A stretch of DNA of 64,000 bases from an uncultured Christensenellaceae bacterium (GCA_944381365.1 CALWKW010000005.1:1-64000); one strand, 5' to 3'; shown: positions 1-8,172, counted from the first letter of the stretch. The notes: generated from the letters alone by a model not told the origin. Numbers and translations: made by a program.

Positions 1-618
1 AAATACAAAAACTATTATACATATAATTTTGATTGTGGCAAACTTAAACGTTATGGAAAGTCCTTTTGCTTTTCACACTATATAAGGGCAAACGTATTGG
101 AAGAAATCGTGCTCGGAGATATACGCGAAATGGCAAAAAGGATTGTACTAGACGAAAAATCTATACGAGAAGAATATGTGCGACATAATGCCAAACTGAA
201 AGACCAAAGCATAAAGTCTATTAAAAAAGAATTACAACTAAAAAACAAGCGTATAGAAGAATTATCCCGTTTGATTCAAGTCGCATACGAAGACAGAGTA
301 AAAGGTAAGATGCCCGAAGATATTTGCATAAGCTTCATACAAAGATATTCCGAAGAGCAAAAGTCACTTACTGCGGAAATAACGGAACTTGAAACAAAGT
401 TAAACGACACAGAAACTGCAAGACAAAACGCAGACGGTTTTATACGCAACATAAAGAAATATCTCGATGCACCGGAACTTACCCGAGAAATGTGCTATGA
501 GCTTCTAGACAGAGTCGTAGTCGGAGGACTGCCAAAAGTTACAGGCAAAGAACGAAAGATAGACATTATCTATAAAGTCGATATTGCATCTGTATTACGT
601 TACAAACTTAATAAATAA
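1..618 (+). CDS. Large serine recombinase, C-terminal part (cut by window edge)
   Basis: The frame is open from base 1, so the true start lies outside the window. The first 30 residues contain a C-G-K ... C-F-S-H pattern typical of the end of a recombinase zinc beta-ribbon. A long charged coiled coil follows (about residues 60-140) and then a short C-terminal domain ending RYKLNK. This order (zinc ribbon, coiled coil, DUF4368-like tail) belongs to large serine recombinases of the TnpX/phage-integrase type, which cut and rejoin att sites through an N-terminal catalytic serine not visible here. A hairpin terminator follows at once. Part of the coiled-coil coding sequence recurs as a scrap at 48342-48393. 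Family assignment is strong; the specific element is unknown. Confidence 0.85.
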   Translation, partial: KYKNYYTYNFDCGKLKRYGKSFCFSHYIRANVLEEIVLGDIREMAKRIVLDEKSIREEYVRHNAKLKDQSIKSIKKELQLKNKRIEELSRLIQVAYEDRVKGKMPEDICISFIQRYSEEQKSLTAEITELETKLNDTETARQNADGFIRNIKKYLDAPELTREMCYELLDRVVVGGLPKVTGKERKIDIIYKVDIASVLRYKLNK

Positions 619-623
619 CAAAT

Positions 624-655
624 AGCGTATGGGGACTGAACTCATACGCTTTTAA
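624..655 (+). terminator. Hairpin terminator of the recombinase gene
   Basis: Perfect 8-bp stem AGCGTATG / CATACGCT with an 11-nt loop, then TTTT, 6 bases after the recombinase stop. Confidence 0.7.
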
Positions 656-751
656 TATGCTATTTTCTTCCCAACATAGAGTGTCCATAAAATGTTGTTG
701 CAACTATCTTAATATGTAGAGAATATTAGAATACCACGACAAAATACCAGT

Positions 752-771
752 ACTTTTGAGGAGTCAAAAGT
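752..771. repeat. Small perfect hairpin
   Basis: ACTTTTGA, loop GGAG, TCAAAAGT. It lies between the recombinase and the 65-bp shared element. The gene-free stretch 619-964 holds only this hairpin, the shared element at 783-846 and two terminators. Confidence 0.5.
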
Positions 772-782
772 ATAAGGCAAAA

Positions 783-846
783 TGTCGGGTTCGCTTTATA
801 CCGACCAAACGAAATGGTGTATATCTTAGATTTACCATTTGTCGGT
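783..846 (+). repeat. 65-bp structured element, copy 1
   Basis: Nearly identical (a few substitutions and one indel) to 47461-47525. It begins TGTCGGGTTCGCT and ends ACCATTTGTCGGT. A central ACCGAC can pair either with the upstream GTCGG or with the downstream GTCGGT; between the latter lies an AAATGGT / ACCATTT stem. The two copies sit beside a recombinase gene and a recombinase remnant respectively. Function unknown. Confidence 0.75.
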
Positions 847-923
847 ACTAATTTCAAGAAGAAAAGTAAAATATATCAATTAGAAAATCAAAATATCAAA
901 TGACTTTAAAAAAACACTAAAGC

Positions 924-952
924 AAAAGGCTTGCTATCTGCAAGCCTTTTTG
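924..952. terminator. Bidirectional terminator between recombinase and HTH gene
   Basis: AAAGGCTTG / CAAGCCTTT stem with a 7-nt loop, flanked by a T run on the + strand and a shorter one on the - strand. It lies just downstream of the - strand regulator gene. Confidence 0.7.
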
Positions 953-964
953 TAATTAAGATAA

Positions 965-1204
965 TTAATCGAGATTGTCATTGTCGTCAAAATATTTTCT
1001 GTCAAAAAACTCTTTAAGTGTAATACCAGCACCAAAACACAACTTTTTGATAGTAGATACTTTGGGACATTTGCTTTTACCTGACATAAAATCAAATATA
1101 GTCGAGGGTGTAATATCTGAATTAAGACATAAAGAAGTAAGACTGATTTCTTTTTCTTTTACAATCTCGTCTATTCTTTTTCTAATAGCTTCTTCCGTGG
1201 TCAT
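965..1204 (-). CDS. Small XRE-family helix-turn-helix regulator
   Basis: 79 residues, essentially one Cro/CI-type HTH domain: helices around residues 17-55 with the pattern LTSLCLNSDITPSTIFDFMSG, where the recognition helix would be SPSTIF-like, followed by a KKLC...GITLKEFF helix typical of this family. A ribosome binding site (AGAGGA) precedes the ATG. It is divergent from the SLOG gene at 1331 and the two share a region with three copies of a TTACGGAGTTTCGTAT-like motif, so it probably represses both genes. DNA binding and target are inferred from the family and the layout. It lies next to a recombinase gene, as expected for accessory DNA. Confidence 0.8.
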   Translation of the reverse strand: MTTEEAIRKRIDEIVKEKEISLTSLCLNSDITPSTIFDFMSGKSKCPKVSTIKKLCFGAGITLKEFFDRKYFDDNDNLD

Positions 1205-1219
1205 ACTATCCTCTATTAA

Positions 1220-1330
1220 CGATATTCCGTAAATAGTTTAACTTTTATACAAAAAAATGTCTTACGGAGTTTCGTATTAATGCTTGCCATTTAAGAGCGA
1301 TAGTATTACAATATTTACGGAGTTTCGTAT
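1220..1330. promoter_or_regulatory. Divergent operator region with three repeat motifs
   Basis: TTACGGAGTTTCGTAT occurs exactly at 1262-1277 and 1315-1330, and an inverted variant lies at 1220-1234 (on the - strand ATTTACGGAATATCG). The region separates the HTH gene (-) and the SLOG gene (+). The third copy abuts the SLOG start codon and its CGGAG also serves as ribosome binding site, so bound repressor or translation could be linked. Operator role is inferred. Confidence 0.6.
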
Positions 1331-1777
1331 ATGAATAATGAAAAATCCTGTGCTTTTTTTGGTCATAGGAAAATCGATAATAGTAAAAATATAAAAGAGC
1401 AATTAATGTATATTCTCGAAAATCTTATAAAGAATCAAGGATATAGAATATTTTTATTTGGAGGATTTGGTGATTTTGACAAACTTTGTCATGAGGTAGT
1501 TAGTGCATTAAAGCTAAAATATACATATTTAAAGAGAATATATTTTTTGACAGATGTTAGATTTTTATCGAAAAGTATTAACAACAAAAAAAATGAGTAT
1601 GAAGAATTTGTTTATCCCGATTTAAAATATGATTATTGGTACACGAGAATTTATTTTAGAAATTGTGAAATAATTAATAGAAGTGATTTTGTAATATTTT
1701 ATGCGAATAAAATAGAAACTAGCGGAGCCTATAAAGCATTAAAATATGCAAAAAAAAATAAAGAGAAAATTTTATAA
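1331..1777 (+). CDS. SLOG-superfamily (YpsA/DUF1273-like) protein
   Basis: 148 residues, no signal peptide. The N-terminus FFGHRKI and the glycine-rich FLFGGFGDFDKLCHEV segment (about residues 43-57) match the nucleotide-binding Rossmann-like core of YpsA/DUF1273 SLOG proteins, in which a GG motif binds a phosphorylated nucleoside ligand. The conserved late segment CEIINRSDFVIFYAN is also typical. The gene is more AT-rich than the chromosomal genes around it, and it is paired with a divergent XRE regulator and a recombinase. SLOG proteins act as ligand sensors or nucleotide-processing enzymes in conflict systems and in cell division; which applies here cannot be told. Confidence 0.75.
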   Translation: MNNEKSCAFFGHRKIDNSKNIKEQLMYILENLIKNQGYRIFLFGGFGDFDKLCHEVVSALKLKYTYLKRIYFLTDVRFLSKSINNKKNEYEEFVYPDLKYDYWYTRIYFRNCEIINRSDFVIFYANKIETSGAYKALKYAKKNKEKIL

Positions 1778-1804
1778 TCTTTATGATAATATTTGATAAT
1801 AAAA

Positions 1805-1841
1805 ACACAAGACTTGTAATATACAAGTCTTGTGTAGTTTT
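1805..1841. terminator. Strong bidirectional terminator
   Basis: 13-bp perfect stem ACACAAGACTTGT / ACAAGTCTTGTGT with a 5-nt loop, followed by TTTTTT on the + strand. It lies between the convergent SLOG gene and the GH27 gene. Confidence 0.85.
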
Positions 1842-1860
1842 TTCTGGGATACAATATTAA

Positions 1861-3486
1861 TTATTCGATTACGAATACTTTTACGCCATAGCCGTTGACT
1901 TTGACTTTTATTTTGCCGTTTGTAGAAAGCTTTTCGCCTGTCCATTGTTCGGTAAGATTGTAAGTGGCTTTTTTGTTCATTGCCACATAGCTGTCGTTTA
2001 CGGCTTTTTCGAGATTGAAGCTTGCGGATTTTGCTCCCTTTGATTTGTTGAAAAAACAAATTGCGTATCTATCGCCTGTGAGAGGTTTTACAAGCACATC
2101 TACACGGCCTCTCTTGAGACATTTTGCTTGCTTTCCGAGTGCGTCTTGGTCGATAGCTATCATATTTTTGTTTGTGACGATATCGAGGACATCTTGTTTG
2201 ACGGTTCTCAAATCATTGCCGAGTATAAGAGGAGATGTGAGCATACACCATATACTGAAGTGCGATTTGTTTTGCTCATAAGTGAGTTTGCCGTTTCCTA
2301 CCTCGAGCATATCGGGGTCGTTCCAGCCGCCTACACCCGAATATTCATATAATTTTGAAGTGTGCTTATAAAGAATCACTATCCAAGGCCATATAGGTCG
2401 TATATCGGGAGTAGTACGCCACAGATTGCCCACTTTTGCACCCCATTTATAGGGTTTGTTGAATCCCCATTCGCATACTGAGAATGTGATAGGTTTTTCT
2501 TCCTGATTGTTGTCCATGGCTACTTTTTTTGTAGCTTTTTTGAGAGCCTGTCCCATCTTGTAATATTGAAGAGCGGCAGAATCGGCTTTGCAAGCCACGG
2601 GATTGGCAAGCTCTATGGTATTGATACCTTTTTTGAGAGTTATCACCTGCTGAAATCTTGCTGTGAGATTAAACCATTTTTGCTCGGGAAAATCATAGAT
2701 ATAATTCTTGCCGTTGACTTTTACGACAAGAGTCTTTTGATACCAGCCTTTTTTCTTTACGCAGATAGTGAGGATATATTCGCCGTCATTTTCTGCAAAT
2801 ACATTGTCGAATACGGCTTTGCCTCTTGCTTTGTCAAGACCTGAGATATAATATCCGCCATCGAGTTTGTCATCGGGCATAAACTTGGCAAGACCTTCGA
2901 GCTTTGCCTGTTTGCAGGGAATGACTTGACTTTCGTCTTCGCCCAAAGGGGCAATGTTTATTGCATATACCAAAGGTGCATACTGACTTACTTTTTTGTT
3001 GTGACAGAAGTCATACTTGAAGTATTCGATACCCCACTTTGCAAAAGTCATGGCATCTCTTTCTTCGTTGTTAAGGCTTGCGGGCAAGTCCTCGCATGTA
3101 AGAGTACCGTTTGAAGAATAGATGCCCACCTTAAGACCTAGGTCATTGATTTTTTGTACGAGTGCGGGTATGCCGTGTCTGAATCTCACGAGGTCGCCCT
3201 GCATTTCGCCGTTTTCGTCACGCATATTGGATTGCCAGCAGTCATCGAGATTGACGAATGTATAGCCTGCGTCCTTAAGTCCTTTTTCCACCATAGCTTG
3301 AGCGGTGTCGTAAATCAGATTTTCATCTATATTGTTTCTGAAAGTGTTCCAGCTTGCCCAGCCCATAGGAGGAGTGAGAGCTACGCCGTTGTCGTATTTT
3401 TCGCCAAGATCCAAAGTAGCTGTTCTTTTGCCAGGGGTGAGCAACATCTTGATAAAACAAGCGGGACACATACCGTTTCTTTTCAT
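1861..3486 (-). CDS. GH27-like alpha-galactosidase with inserted beta-sandwich segment
   Basis: 541 residues, no signal peptide, so cytoplasmic. GH27 motifs in order: PPMGWASWNTF (39-49), NLDDCW (79-84), YFKYDFC (155-161, nucleophile D159), CEWGF (338-342), WRTTPDIRP (356-364, probable acid/base D361) and GGWNDPDML (386-394). Between the nucleophile and CEWG there are about 165 residues (165-330) not normal for the family, with alternating beta-type sequence and phrases such as GEYILTICV and INTIELANP, resembling an in-line carbohydrate-binding or NPCBM-like domain. Substrate likely terminal alpha-galactosides or alpha-N-acetylgalactosaminides. A ribosome binding site (GTGAGG) precedes the ATG. 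Stands alone on the - strand. Confidence 0.85.
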   Translation of the reverse strand: MKRNGMCPACFIKMLLTPGKRTATLDLGEKYDNGVALTPPMGWASWNTFRNNIDENLIYDTAQAMVEKGLKDAGYTFVNLDDCWQSNMRDENGEMQGDLVRFRHGIPALVQKINDLGLKVGIYSSNGTLTCEDLPASLNNEERDAMTFAKWGIEYFKYDFCHNKKVSQYAPLVYAINIAPLGEDESQVIPCKQAKLEGLAKFMPDDKLDGGYYISGLDKARGKAVFDNVFAENDGEYILTICVKKKGWYQKTLVVKVNGKNYIYDFPEQKWFNLTARFQQVITLKKGINTIELANPVACKADSAALQYYKMGQALKKATKKVAMDNNQEEKPITFSVCEWGFNKPYKWGAKVGNLWRTTPDIRPIWPWIVILYKHTSKLYEYSGVGGWNDPDMLEVGNGKLTYEQNKSHFSIWCMLTSPLILGNDLRTVKQDVLDIVTNKNMIAIDQDALGKQAKCLKRGRVDVLVKPLTGDRYAICFFNKSKGAKSASFNLEKAVNDSYVAMNKKATYNLTEQWTGEKLSTNGKIKVKVNGYGVKVFVIE

Positions 3487-3712
3487 AGAAAAACCTCACA
3501 AAATTTATTGATTTCACTTTATCATAAGCTTATGTCAAAGTCAATATGAGATATATTTTTTCCACAAATTGTCTACAAAACTCCACAAAAAACGATAATC
3601 GGATTTTTATATTTTTAAAATATCTGTGGAGCTTTATAAAATAAAAAATATCGATTTTTTTTAGGAGTACTTATTCAACTATATTTATCGGTACATGTCA
3701 TAAATTTCTCTT

Positions 3713-4360
3713 TTAGTCAAGCTTTATCGCATAGAGTACGGCCCCGTATCTGTATATGTTTACCACAAGATTGGGATATAATGACAAATTGGGGAAAAAT
3801 ACTATAAGCTGAAGAGTATCTCCGCTGTTTAGCTCGGCAATAAAGCTGTTTTGCGTGTCCACGGCAAAGGAAATCGGTGTGTCGGAGCCTGAAAGAAAGT
3901 TTTCCAAAAATTGGGTATTGATGACGCTGTAAGTAAAATCAGTGGTATTGTTTTTTCTTACAAAAGTCTGCATTTCTCCGTTTTGCTTAGAATTGCCGTT
4001 TACAGAATAAAAGACCTGATAAACGCCGCTTTTGTTGATCTTTAAAGAATTGCCTTCTTGCGTAATGCCGCTCAAAGGCATTGGTGTATCTGTGTTGAGC
4101 TGGACATCATCGGGGGCGTCTTGGGCAATGATTTGTTGGGGTATAGAATTGTACAATCCGCCGTAGATTTTGTCTGACGAGCCTGAAGGGCCTGTGGCAC
4201 CCGTAGGGCCTGTCGCACCTGTGGCACCTGTCGCACCCGTAGGACCTTTTGCGGCAGAAGGACAGGGACAGGGAGTGTATGGCTGACAGCAAAAAGGTAT
4301 TTGGGAGTTTTGGCATTGACAAGGATTGCAGCATTTTTTCGGGGGCAGATAATAACTCAT
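3713..4360 (-). CDS. Collagen-like surface (exosporium BclA-type) protein
   Basis: 215 residues. The start chosen (MSYYLPPKK) has AGGAG 5 bases upstream; an in-frame ATG 36 bases earlier has none. The N-terminus is Cys/Pro-rich (KCCNPCQCQ, FCCQPYTPCPCP), then a short collagen-like run of about seven Gly-x-Thr/Ala triplets (GPTGATGATG...), then a C1q/TNF-like beta-rich domain of about 140 residues. This layout matches BclA-type spore filament proteins in spore-forming Bacillota: the N-terminus is anchored to the spore surface, the collagen stem trimerises and the C-terminal domain forms the tip. Cysteine-rich anchoring is unusual. There is no secretion signal, consistent with assembly on the forespore from the mother cell. 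Role inferred. Confidence 0.75.
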   Translation of the reverse strand: MSYYLPPKKCCNPCQCQNSQIPFCCQPYTPCPCPSAAKGPTGATGATGATGPTGATGPSGSSDKIYGGLYNSIPQQIIAQDAPDDVQLNTDTPMPLSGITQEGNSLKINKSGVYQVFYSVNGNSKQNGEMQTFVRKNNTTDFTYSVINTQFLENFLSGSDTPISFAVDTQNSFIAELNSGDTLQLIVFFPNLSLYPNLVVNIYRYGAVLYAIKLD

Positions 4361-4627
4361 AATATCTCCTTTTTTCCTAAAATCGGAATATCTCAAATGA
4401 TATAAATTTTGTGCTATATACTATAATATGCAAAGTATAGAAAATGTGTTTTTGCTAAACTGCGATAAAATTAAAATCAAAGAAAAGAAAAAATACAAGG
4501 CGTTTTATAGTAATAGAAGTGTTTTTAAAGTGATATGTCTTTTAAAGACATTTATATTGTCTATGGTTTGGGAATATTAAGTTGTGATAAAATAAAAGAA
4601 GAAAATATATTTTTATTCGGGGGAAAG

Positions 4628-6196
4628 ATGAACGAAGCGCAAAGAATAGACAAATATTTGTCCTATGTGCCAAGCACTGCACAAAAGAGAGTGCAAAGAG
4701 AAAATTTCAATATATTTTTCCATTACGGACTCAACACCTTTACTGACAAAGAATGGGGCAACGGCAAGGTAAGCCCTTCGCTTTTCAATCCAAGCGAGCA
4801 AGACACCGACCAGTGGATAAGGACGGCAAAAGAAGCGGGAGCTTACGGAGTAATTCTTACCTGCAAGCACCATGACGGCTTTTGTCTTTGGCAGACGAAT
4901 ACCACAGATTACAGCGTAAAGTCTTCGCCCTACAAGGACGGAAAAGGAGATGTCGTAAAAGAAGTATCTGACAGCTGCAAAAAATACGGCATTAAATTCG
5001 GTGTATATCTTTCGCCTTGGGACAGAAACAACGAATATTATTCTACTCCCAAGTACAACGATATTTATTGCGAGCAAATAAGAGAGCTTCTCACAAATTA
5101 CGGAGATATATGGTGTATATGGCTTGACGGAGCTTGCGGCTCATATATGGACGGCAAGAAAAAACAAGATTACGATTGGGACAGATTTTATTCTCTTATG
5201 CGAGAGTTGCAGCCTGATATTCTCATCTCAAATTGCGGTCCGGACATTAGATGGGTGGGCAATGAAGGCGGTTTTGCCAGAGAAAGCGAGTGGAATGTTG
5301 TCCCCAAATTTTCTTGCGACATACAGACGATAGAAAAAAACAGTCAGCAAGAAGATGACGGCAAGTTTGCAGAAAAAGGAGCAGATATAGTATTCAGCGA
5401 CTTGGGAAGCAGAAAGTTTCTCAAAGACTACAATGAATTTATGTGGTATCCTGCCGAAGTGGATGTATCTGTGAGATTGGGCTGGTTTTATCATTCATCG
5501 CAAGACAATATGCTCAAGAGTTTGGACAGACTCAAAAAGATATACTACAATTCAGTCGGCGGCAATTCGCTTTTGCTTCTCAATATTCCGCCCGACAGAA
5601 GAGGACTTTTGCACAAAAACGATGTCGAACTCGTCAAAAAGCTTGGCGAACATATCGCTCAATCAAACAATCAGCTTTTAAAAGTCAAAGCGGTTCAAGC
5701 ACCAAAGGCACAAGAAAATTGCAAGGCAGAAAATATGCTCGAGTATAGTTTTGACAGCAAAAGTTTTGACCCAATCGGTTATTATATGCCAAAAGACGAG
5801 CAAAAAGAGTATGTCATTACCTTTGATTTAGACGGCTCACACAAAATAAACAGAATGAGAATTGTCGAAAACACGGCATTTTCCCAAAGAGTAGAAAAAT
5901 ACAGCATCTATGCTTTTGTCAAAGGCAAGAGAAAAAAAGTGTTTGAAGGCACCACGATAGGCTACAACAGAATTGCGGTTTTCAAGCCCGTCACGACTGA
6001 CAAAGTCCAGCTTGTTCTCGAAGAAGTAAGACGAAAGCCTTGTATAGAATTTGCAGGCATTTATGAAGACAACGGCTATAAAGACAAAAAGCCAATGTTT
6101 TTCAAGCTGAAGACAAAATTGCATCTTGCGATTTACAAGAGTTTTATCAACAAGGAAAACAAATACAGAAAAAAGCATGAAAAGAATATCAAATAA
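4628..6196 (+). CDS. GH29 alpha-L-fucosidase
   Basis: 522 residues from the ATG preceded by GGGGGAAAG; an upstream in-frame ATG at 4535 lacks a ribosome binding site and adds unrelated sequence. Typical GH29 features: FNIFFHYGLNTF (27-38), CKHHDGFCLW (79-88), YLSPWDRN (127-134) and the nucleophile motif IWLDGA (164-169, D167). After the catalytic barrel (to about 370) a beta-rich tail (about 400-500) resembles an F5/8-type C domain. No signal peptide, so it should hydrolyse fucosylated oligosaccharides after import. Released L-fucose could feed the FGGY kinase / class II aldolase genes at 24.4-27.3 kb, but linkage is inferred. Confidence 0.9.
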   Translation: MNEAQRIDKYLSYVPSTAQKRVQRENFNIFFHYGLNTFTDKEWGNGKVSPSLFNPSEQDTDQWIRTAKEAGAYGVILTCKHHDGFCLWQTNTTDYSVKSSPYKDGKGDVVKEVSDSCKKYGIKFGVYLSPWDRNNEYYSTPKYNDIYCEQIRELLTNYGDIWCIWLDGACGSYMDGKKKQDYDWDRFYSLMRELQPDILISNCGPDIRWVGNEGGFARESEWNVVPKFSCDIQTIEKNSQQEDDGKFAEKGADIVFSDLGSRKFLKDYNEFMWYPAEVDVSVRLGWFYHSSQDNMLKSLDRLKKIYYNSVGGNSLLLLNIPPDRRGLLHKNDVELVKKLGEHIAQSNNQLLKVKAVQAPKAQENCKAENMLEYSFDSKSFDPIGYYMPKDEQKEYVITFDLDGSHKINRMRIVENTAFSQRVEKYSIYAFVKGKRKKVFEGTTIGYNRIAVFKPVTTDKVQLVLEEVRRKPCIEFAGIYEDNGYKDKKPMFFKLKTKLHLAIYKSFINKENKYRKKHEKNIK

Positions 6197-6310
6197 ATAA
6201 TGCTTATCACTTTATCGATTTATAATTATATTTGATATAAGATAAAAAGAAAATATCACAAAATAAAGTAAAGACAAAAAATTAAACTAAAAAATTCAAT
6301 AAACTTTTGA

Positions 6311-6346
6311 GATTGTCAACCAAAATGATAAAAACGGTTGACAATC
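6311..6346. promoter_or_regulatory. BirA operator
   Basis: Perfect inverted repeat GATTGTCAACC - 14 nt - GGTTGACAATC. This matches the known Bacillota BirA operator form (ATTGTTAACC, spacer, GGTTAACAAT) and overlaps the -35 box of the birA promoter, which predicts autorepression of birA-bioY by biotin-loaded BirA. Confidence 0.92.
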
Positions 6347-6366
6347 TTTATTTACAACTATATAAT
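6338..6366 (+). promoter_or_regulatory. Sigma-A promoter of birA-bioY
   Basis: TTGACA at 6338-6343, 17-nt spacer, TATAAT at 6361-6366: perfect consensus. Transcription should begin near 6373, so the 5' leader would be only about 13 nt and would start at the ribosome binding site. Confidence 0.9.
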
Positions 6367-6385
6367 TGAGCAAGGAGAAATGACT

Positions 6386-7372
6386 ATGGCACTCAAACAA
6401 GATATATTGTCAATACTTGAAAACATGAGAGGCAAGGCTGTCTCTGGACAGCAACTTGCAGATATGCTCGCTGTCTCGAGAAACAGTATTTGGAAGGCAA
6501 TAAAATCTCTCGAAAAAGAGGGATACAGAATTACCGCTGTGACAAACAAAGGATATATGCTTGACAGCGACAATGATATTTTGTCCAAAGAAAGCATTTT
6601 GGCACAACTCGATGACAAGTACAAGCAAAACGACATAATCGTATTAAAGACCACGACTTCGACCAATTCTGAAGCAATGAAAATGTTGCAGGACAAAAAG
6701 ATAAGGCACGGCACCTTGATAGTGTCCGATGAGCAGACGCAAGGACGAGGCAGAATGGGCAAGAGCTTTTTCTCGCCCAAGAGCGGTATATATATGAGCG
6801 TATGTCTTTGCAAAGACATAGAGAATATAAGCGATGTCATGATAATCACGCCTGCTGCGGCGGTAGCGGTAAGAAGAGGCATAGAGGCTCTTACCGACAA
6901 AGACGCAAAAATCAAGTGGGTAAACGATGTATATCTCGGCAAAAAGAAGGTGTGCGGAATACTTACTCAGGCGGATATAGATTTTGAAAGCGGCAAGGCG
7001 GGTACCTTCATTGTGGGAATAGGCATAAATTTTGTCGAGCAGGATTTCCCCGATGATATAAAGGATAGAGCATGTGCTTTGTTTGAAGGCAAGCCCGATA
7101 TCACGAGAAGTCAGATGATAGCAAAAGTATATTCAGAGCTTTTGCAGCTTACGGACAATCTTGCCGACCATAGCTTTATGGAAGAATACAAATCCAATTC
7201 TTTGGTAATAGGCAAAGTGATAAGCTATACCATAAGCGGACAAGCCAAGAAAGGAAGAGTAGAAGACATAGACAACAACGGCGGACTTATCATAGACGAA
7301 GAAGACTATGGCAAGAGAATGCTGACTTGCGGAGAAATATCCATAAAGAGTGCAGACGGCGAATGGATTTGA
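6386..7372 (+). CDS. birA: Bifunctional biotin-protein ligase / biotin repressor BirA
   Basis: 328 residues from the ATG placed 8 bases after AAGGAG; an ATG 6 bases earlier is too close to that site. An N-terminal winged helix (about 1-60, QQLADMLAVSRNSIWKAIKSL) is followed by the ligase domain with GRGRMG (120-125, ATP/biotin-AMP binding) and KWVNDVYL (about 172), then a C-terminal SH3-like domain. It activates biotin with ATP and attaches it to carboxylases, and with biotinyl-AMP bound it represses transcription. The operator at 6311-6346 sits on its own promoter, so the regulatory loop is visible in the sequence. bioY follows after 56 bases. Confidence 0.97.
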   Translation: MALKQDILSILENMRGKAVSGQQLADMLAVSRNSIWKAIKSLEKEGYRITAVTNKGYMLDSDNDILSKESILAQLDDKYKQNDIIVLKTTTSTNSEAMKMLQDKKIRHGTLIVSDEQTQGRGRMGKSFFSPKSGIYMSVCLCKDIENISDVMIITPAAAVAVRRGIEALTDKDAKIKWVNDVYLGKKKVCGILTQADIDFESGKAGTFIVGIGINFVEQDFPDDIKDRACALFEGKPDITRSQMIAKVYSELLQLTDNLADHSFMEEYKSNSLVIGKVISYTISGQAKKGRVEDIDNNGGLIIDEEDYGKRMLTCGEISIKSADGEWI

Positions 7373-7428
7373 TTGACAGAATAAAGATATATAGAAAAAG
7401 AAAATATAAATAAAGAGAAAGTTTATAA

Positions 7429-8172
7429 ATGGGCAAAAAACAATCACAAGACAAAACAATAGAAAAAGAGCAATCTCTCGGTTTTTCACAAGAAAATAGC
7501 GAAAAAGAGATGAATATCGATACATCTAAAGACAGCAGTACTTCTTTTGACTCAACAGATATTCAAGAAAACAAATCGGACAGCGATATGCAAATGGCAA
7601 GACAAAGCCATGACAAGAGGAGAGAATATCTTCTTGCTGTCGCATTGATGGCTATATCCATCGCAATGACTGTCGTGGGTGCATATATCAGCATACCTAT
7701 CGGCACGATAAAAATCACTCTCCAATTTTTGGTCACAAACACCGTATGTCTGCTTCTAGGCAAAAAATGGGGCGGACTTGCGATATGGATATACATATTG
7801 ATGGGATTGCTCGGTCTTCCTATATTCTCTGAGTTTTCGGGCGGCATAGGATATGTACTCAAGCCCTCATTCGGATTTTTGATAGGATTTGCAGTAGGCG
7901 GACAGGTAAGTGCCTTCATAAGAGAAAAAGTCGGCAAAGACACATTTGCATGTTATTTTGTGTCTTCATTGATAGGACTTTTGGTGCTTGATATAATAGG
8001 CACAGTCTACGGAGCGGTGATAATGTACGGATATTTGCATTCATCTATGAGCGTATGGAAATTTTTTGTGGCATTTTTGTTGCCTTTTATACCGATAGAC
8101 ATATTGAAGTGCGTAATATCCTCTTTGATATGCACCAAAGTGTGTAAATTTGTCAAAATATCCAGAAAATAA
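7429..8172 (+). CDS. bioY: Biotin ECF transporter substrate-binding S component BioY
   Basis: 247 residues. After about 65 hydrophilic residues rich in Ser, Asp and Gln come about six membrane helices (from LLAVALMAISIAMTVVGAYI). BioY hallmarks are the SIPIGTIKITLQ segment and GGIGYVLKPSFGF. It binds biotin in the membrane and works with a shared ECF module (EcfA/A'/T) not found in this window. It follows birA and should be controlled by the BirA operator. The hydrophilic N-terminal extension is unusual for BioY; a start at an internal Met near residue 54 would remove most of it but has no good ribosome binding site. Confidence 0.93.
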   Translation: MGKKQSQDKTIEKEQSLGFSQENSEKEMNIDTSKDSSTSFDSTDIQENKSDSDMQMARQSHDKRREYLLAVALMAISIAMTVVGAYISIPIGTIKITLQFLVTNTVCLLLGKKWGGLAIWIYILMGLLGLPIFSEFSGGIGYVLKPSFGFLIGFAVGGQVSAFIREKVGKDTFACYFVSSLIGLLVLDIIGTVYGAVIMYGYLHSSMSVWKFFVAFLLPFIPIDILKCVISSLICTKVCKFVKISRK

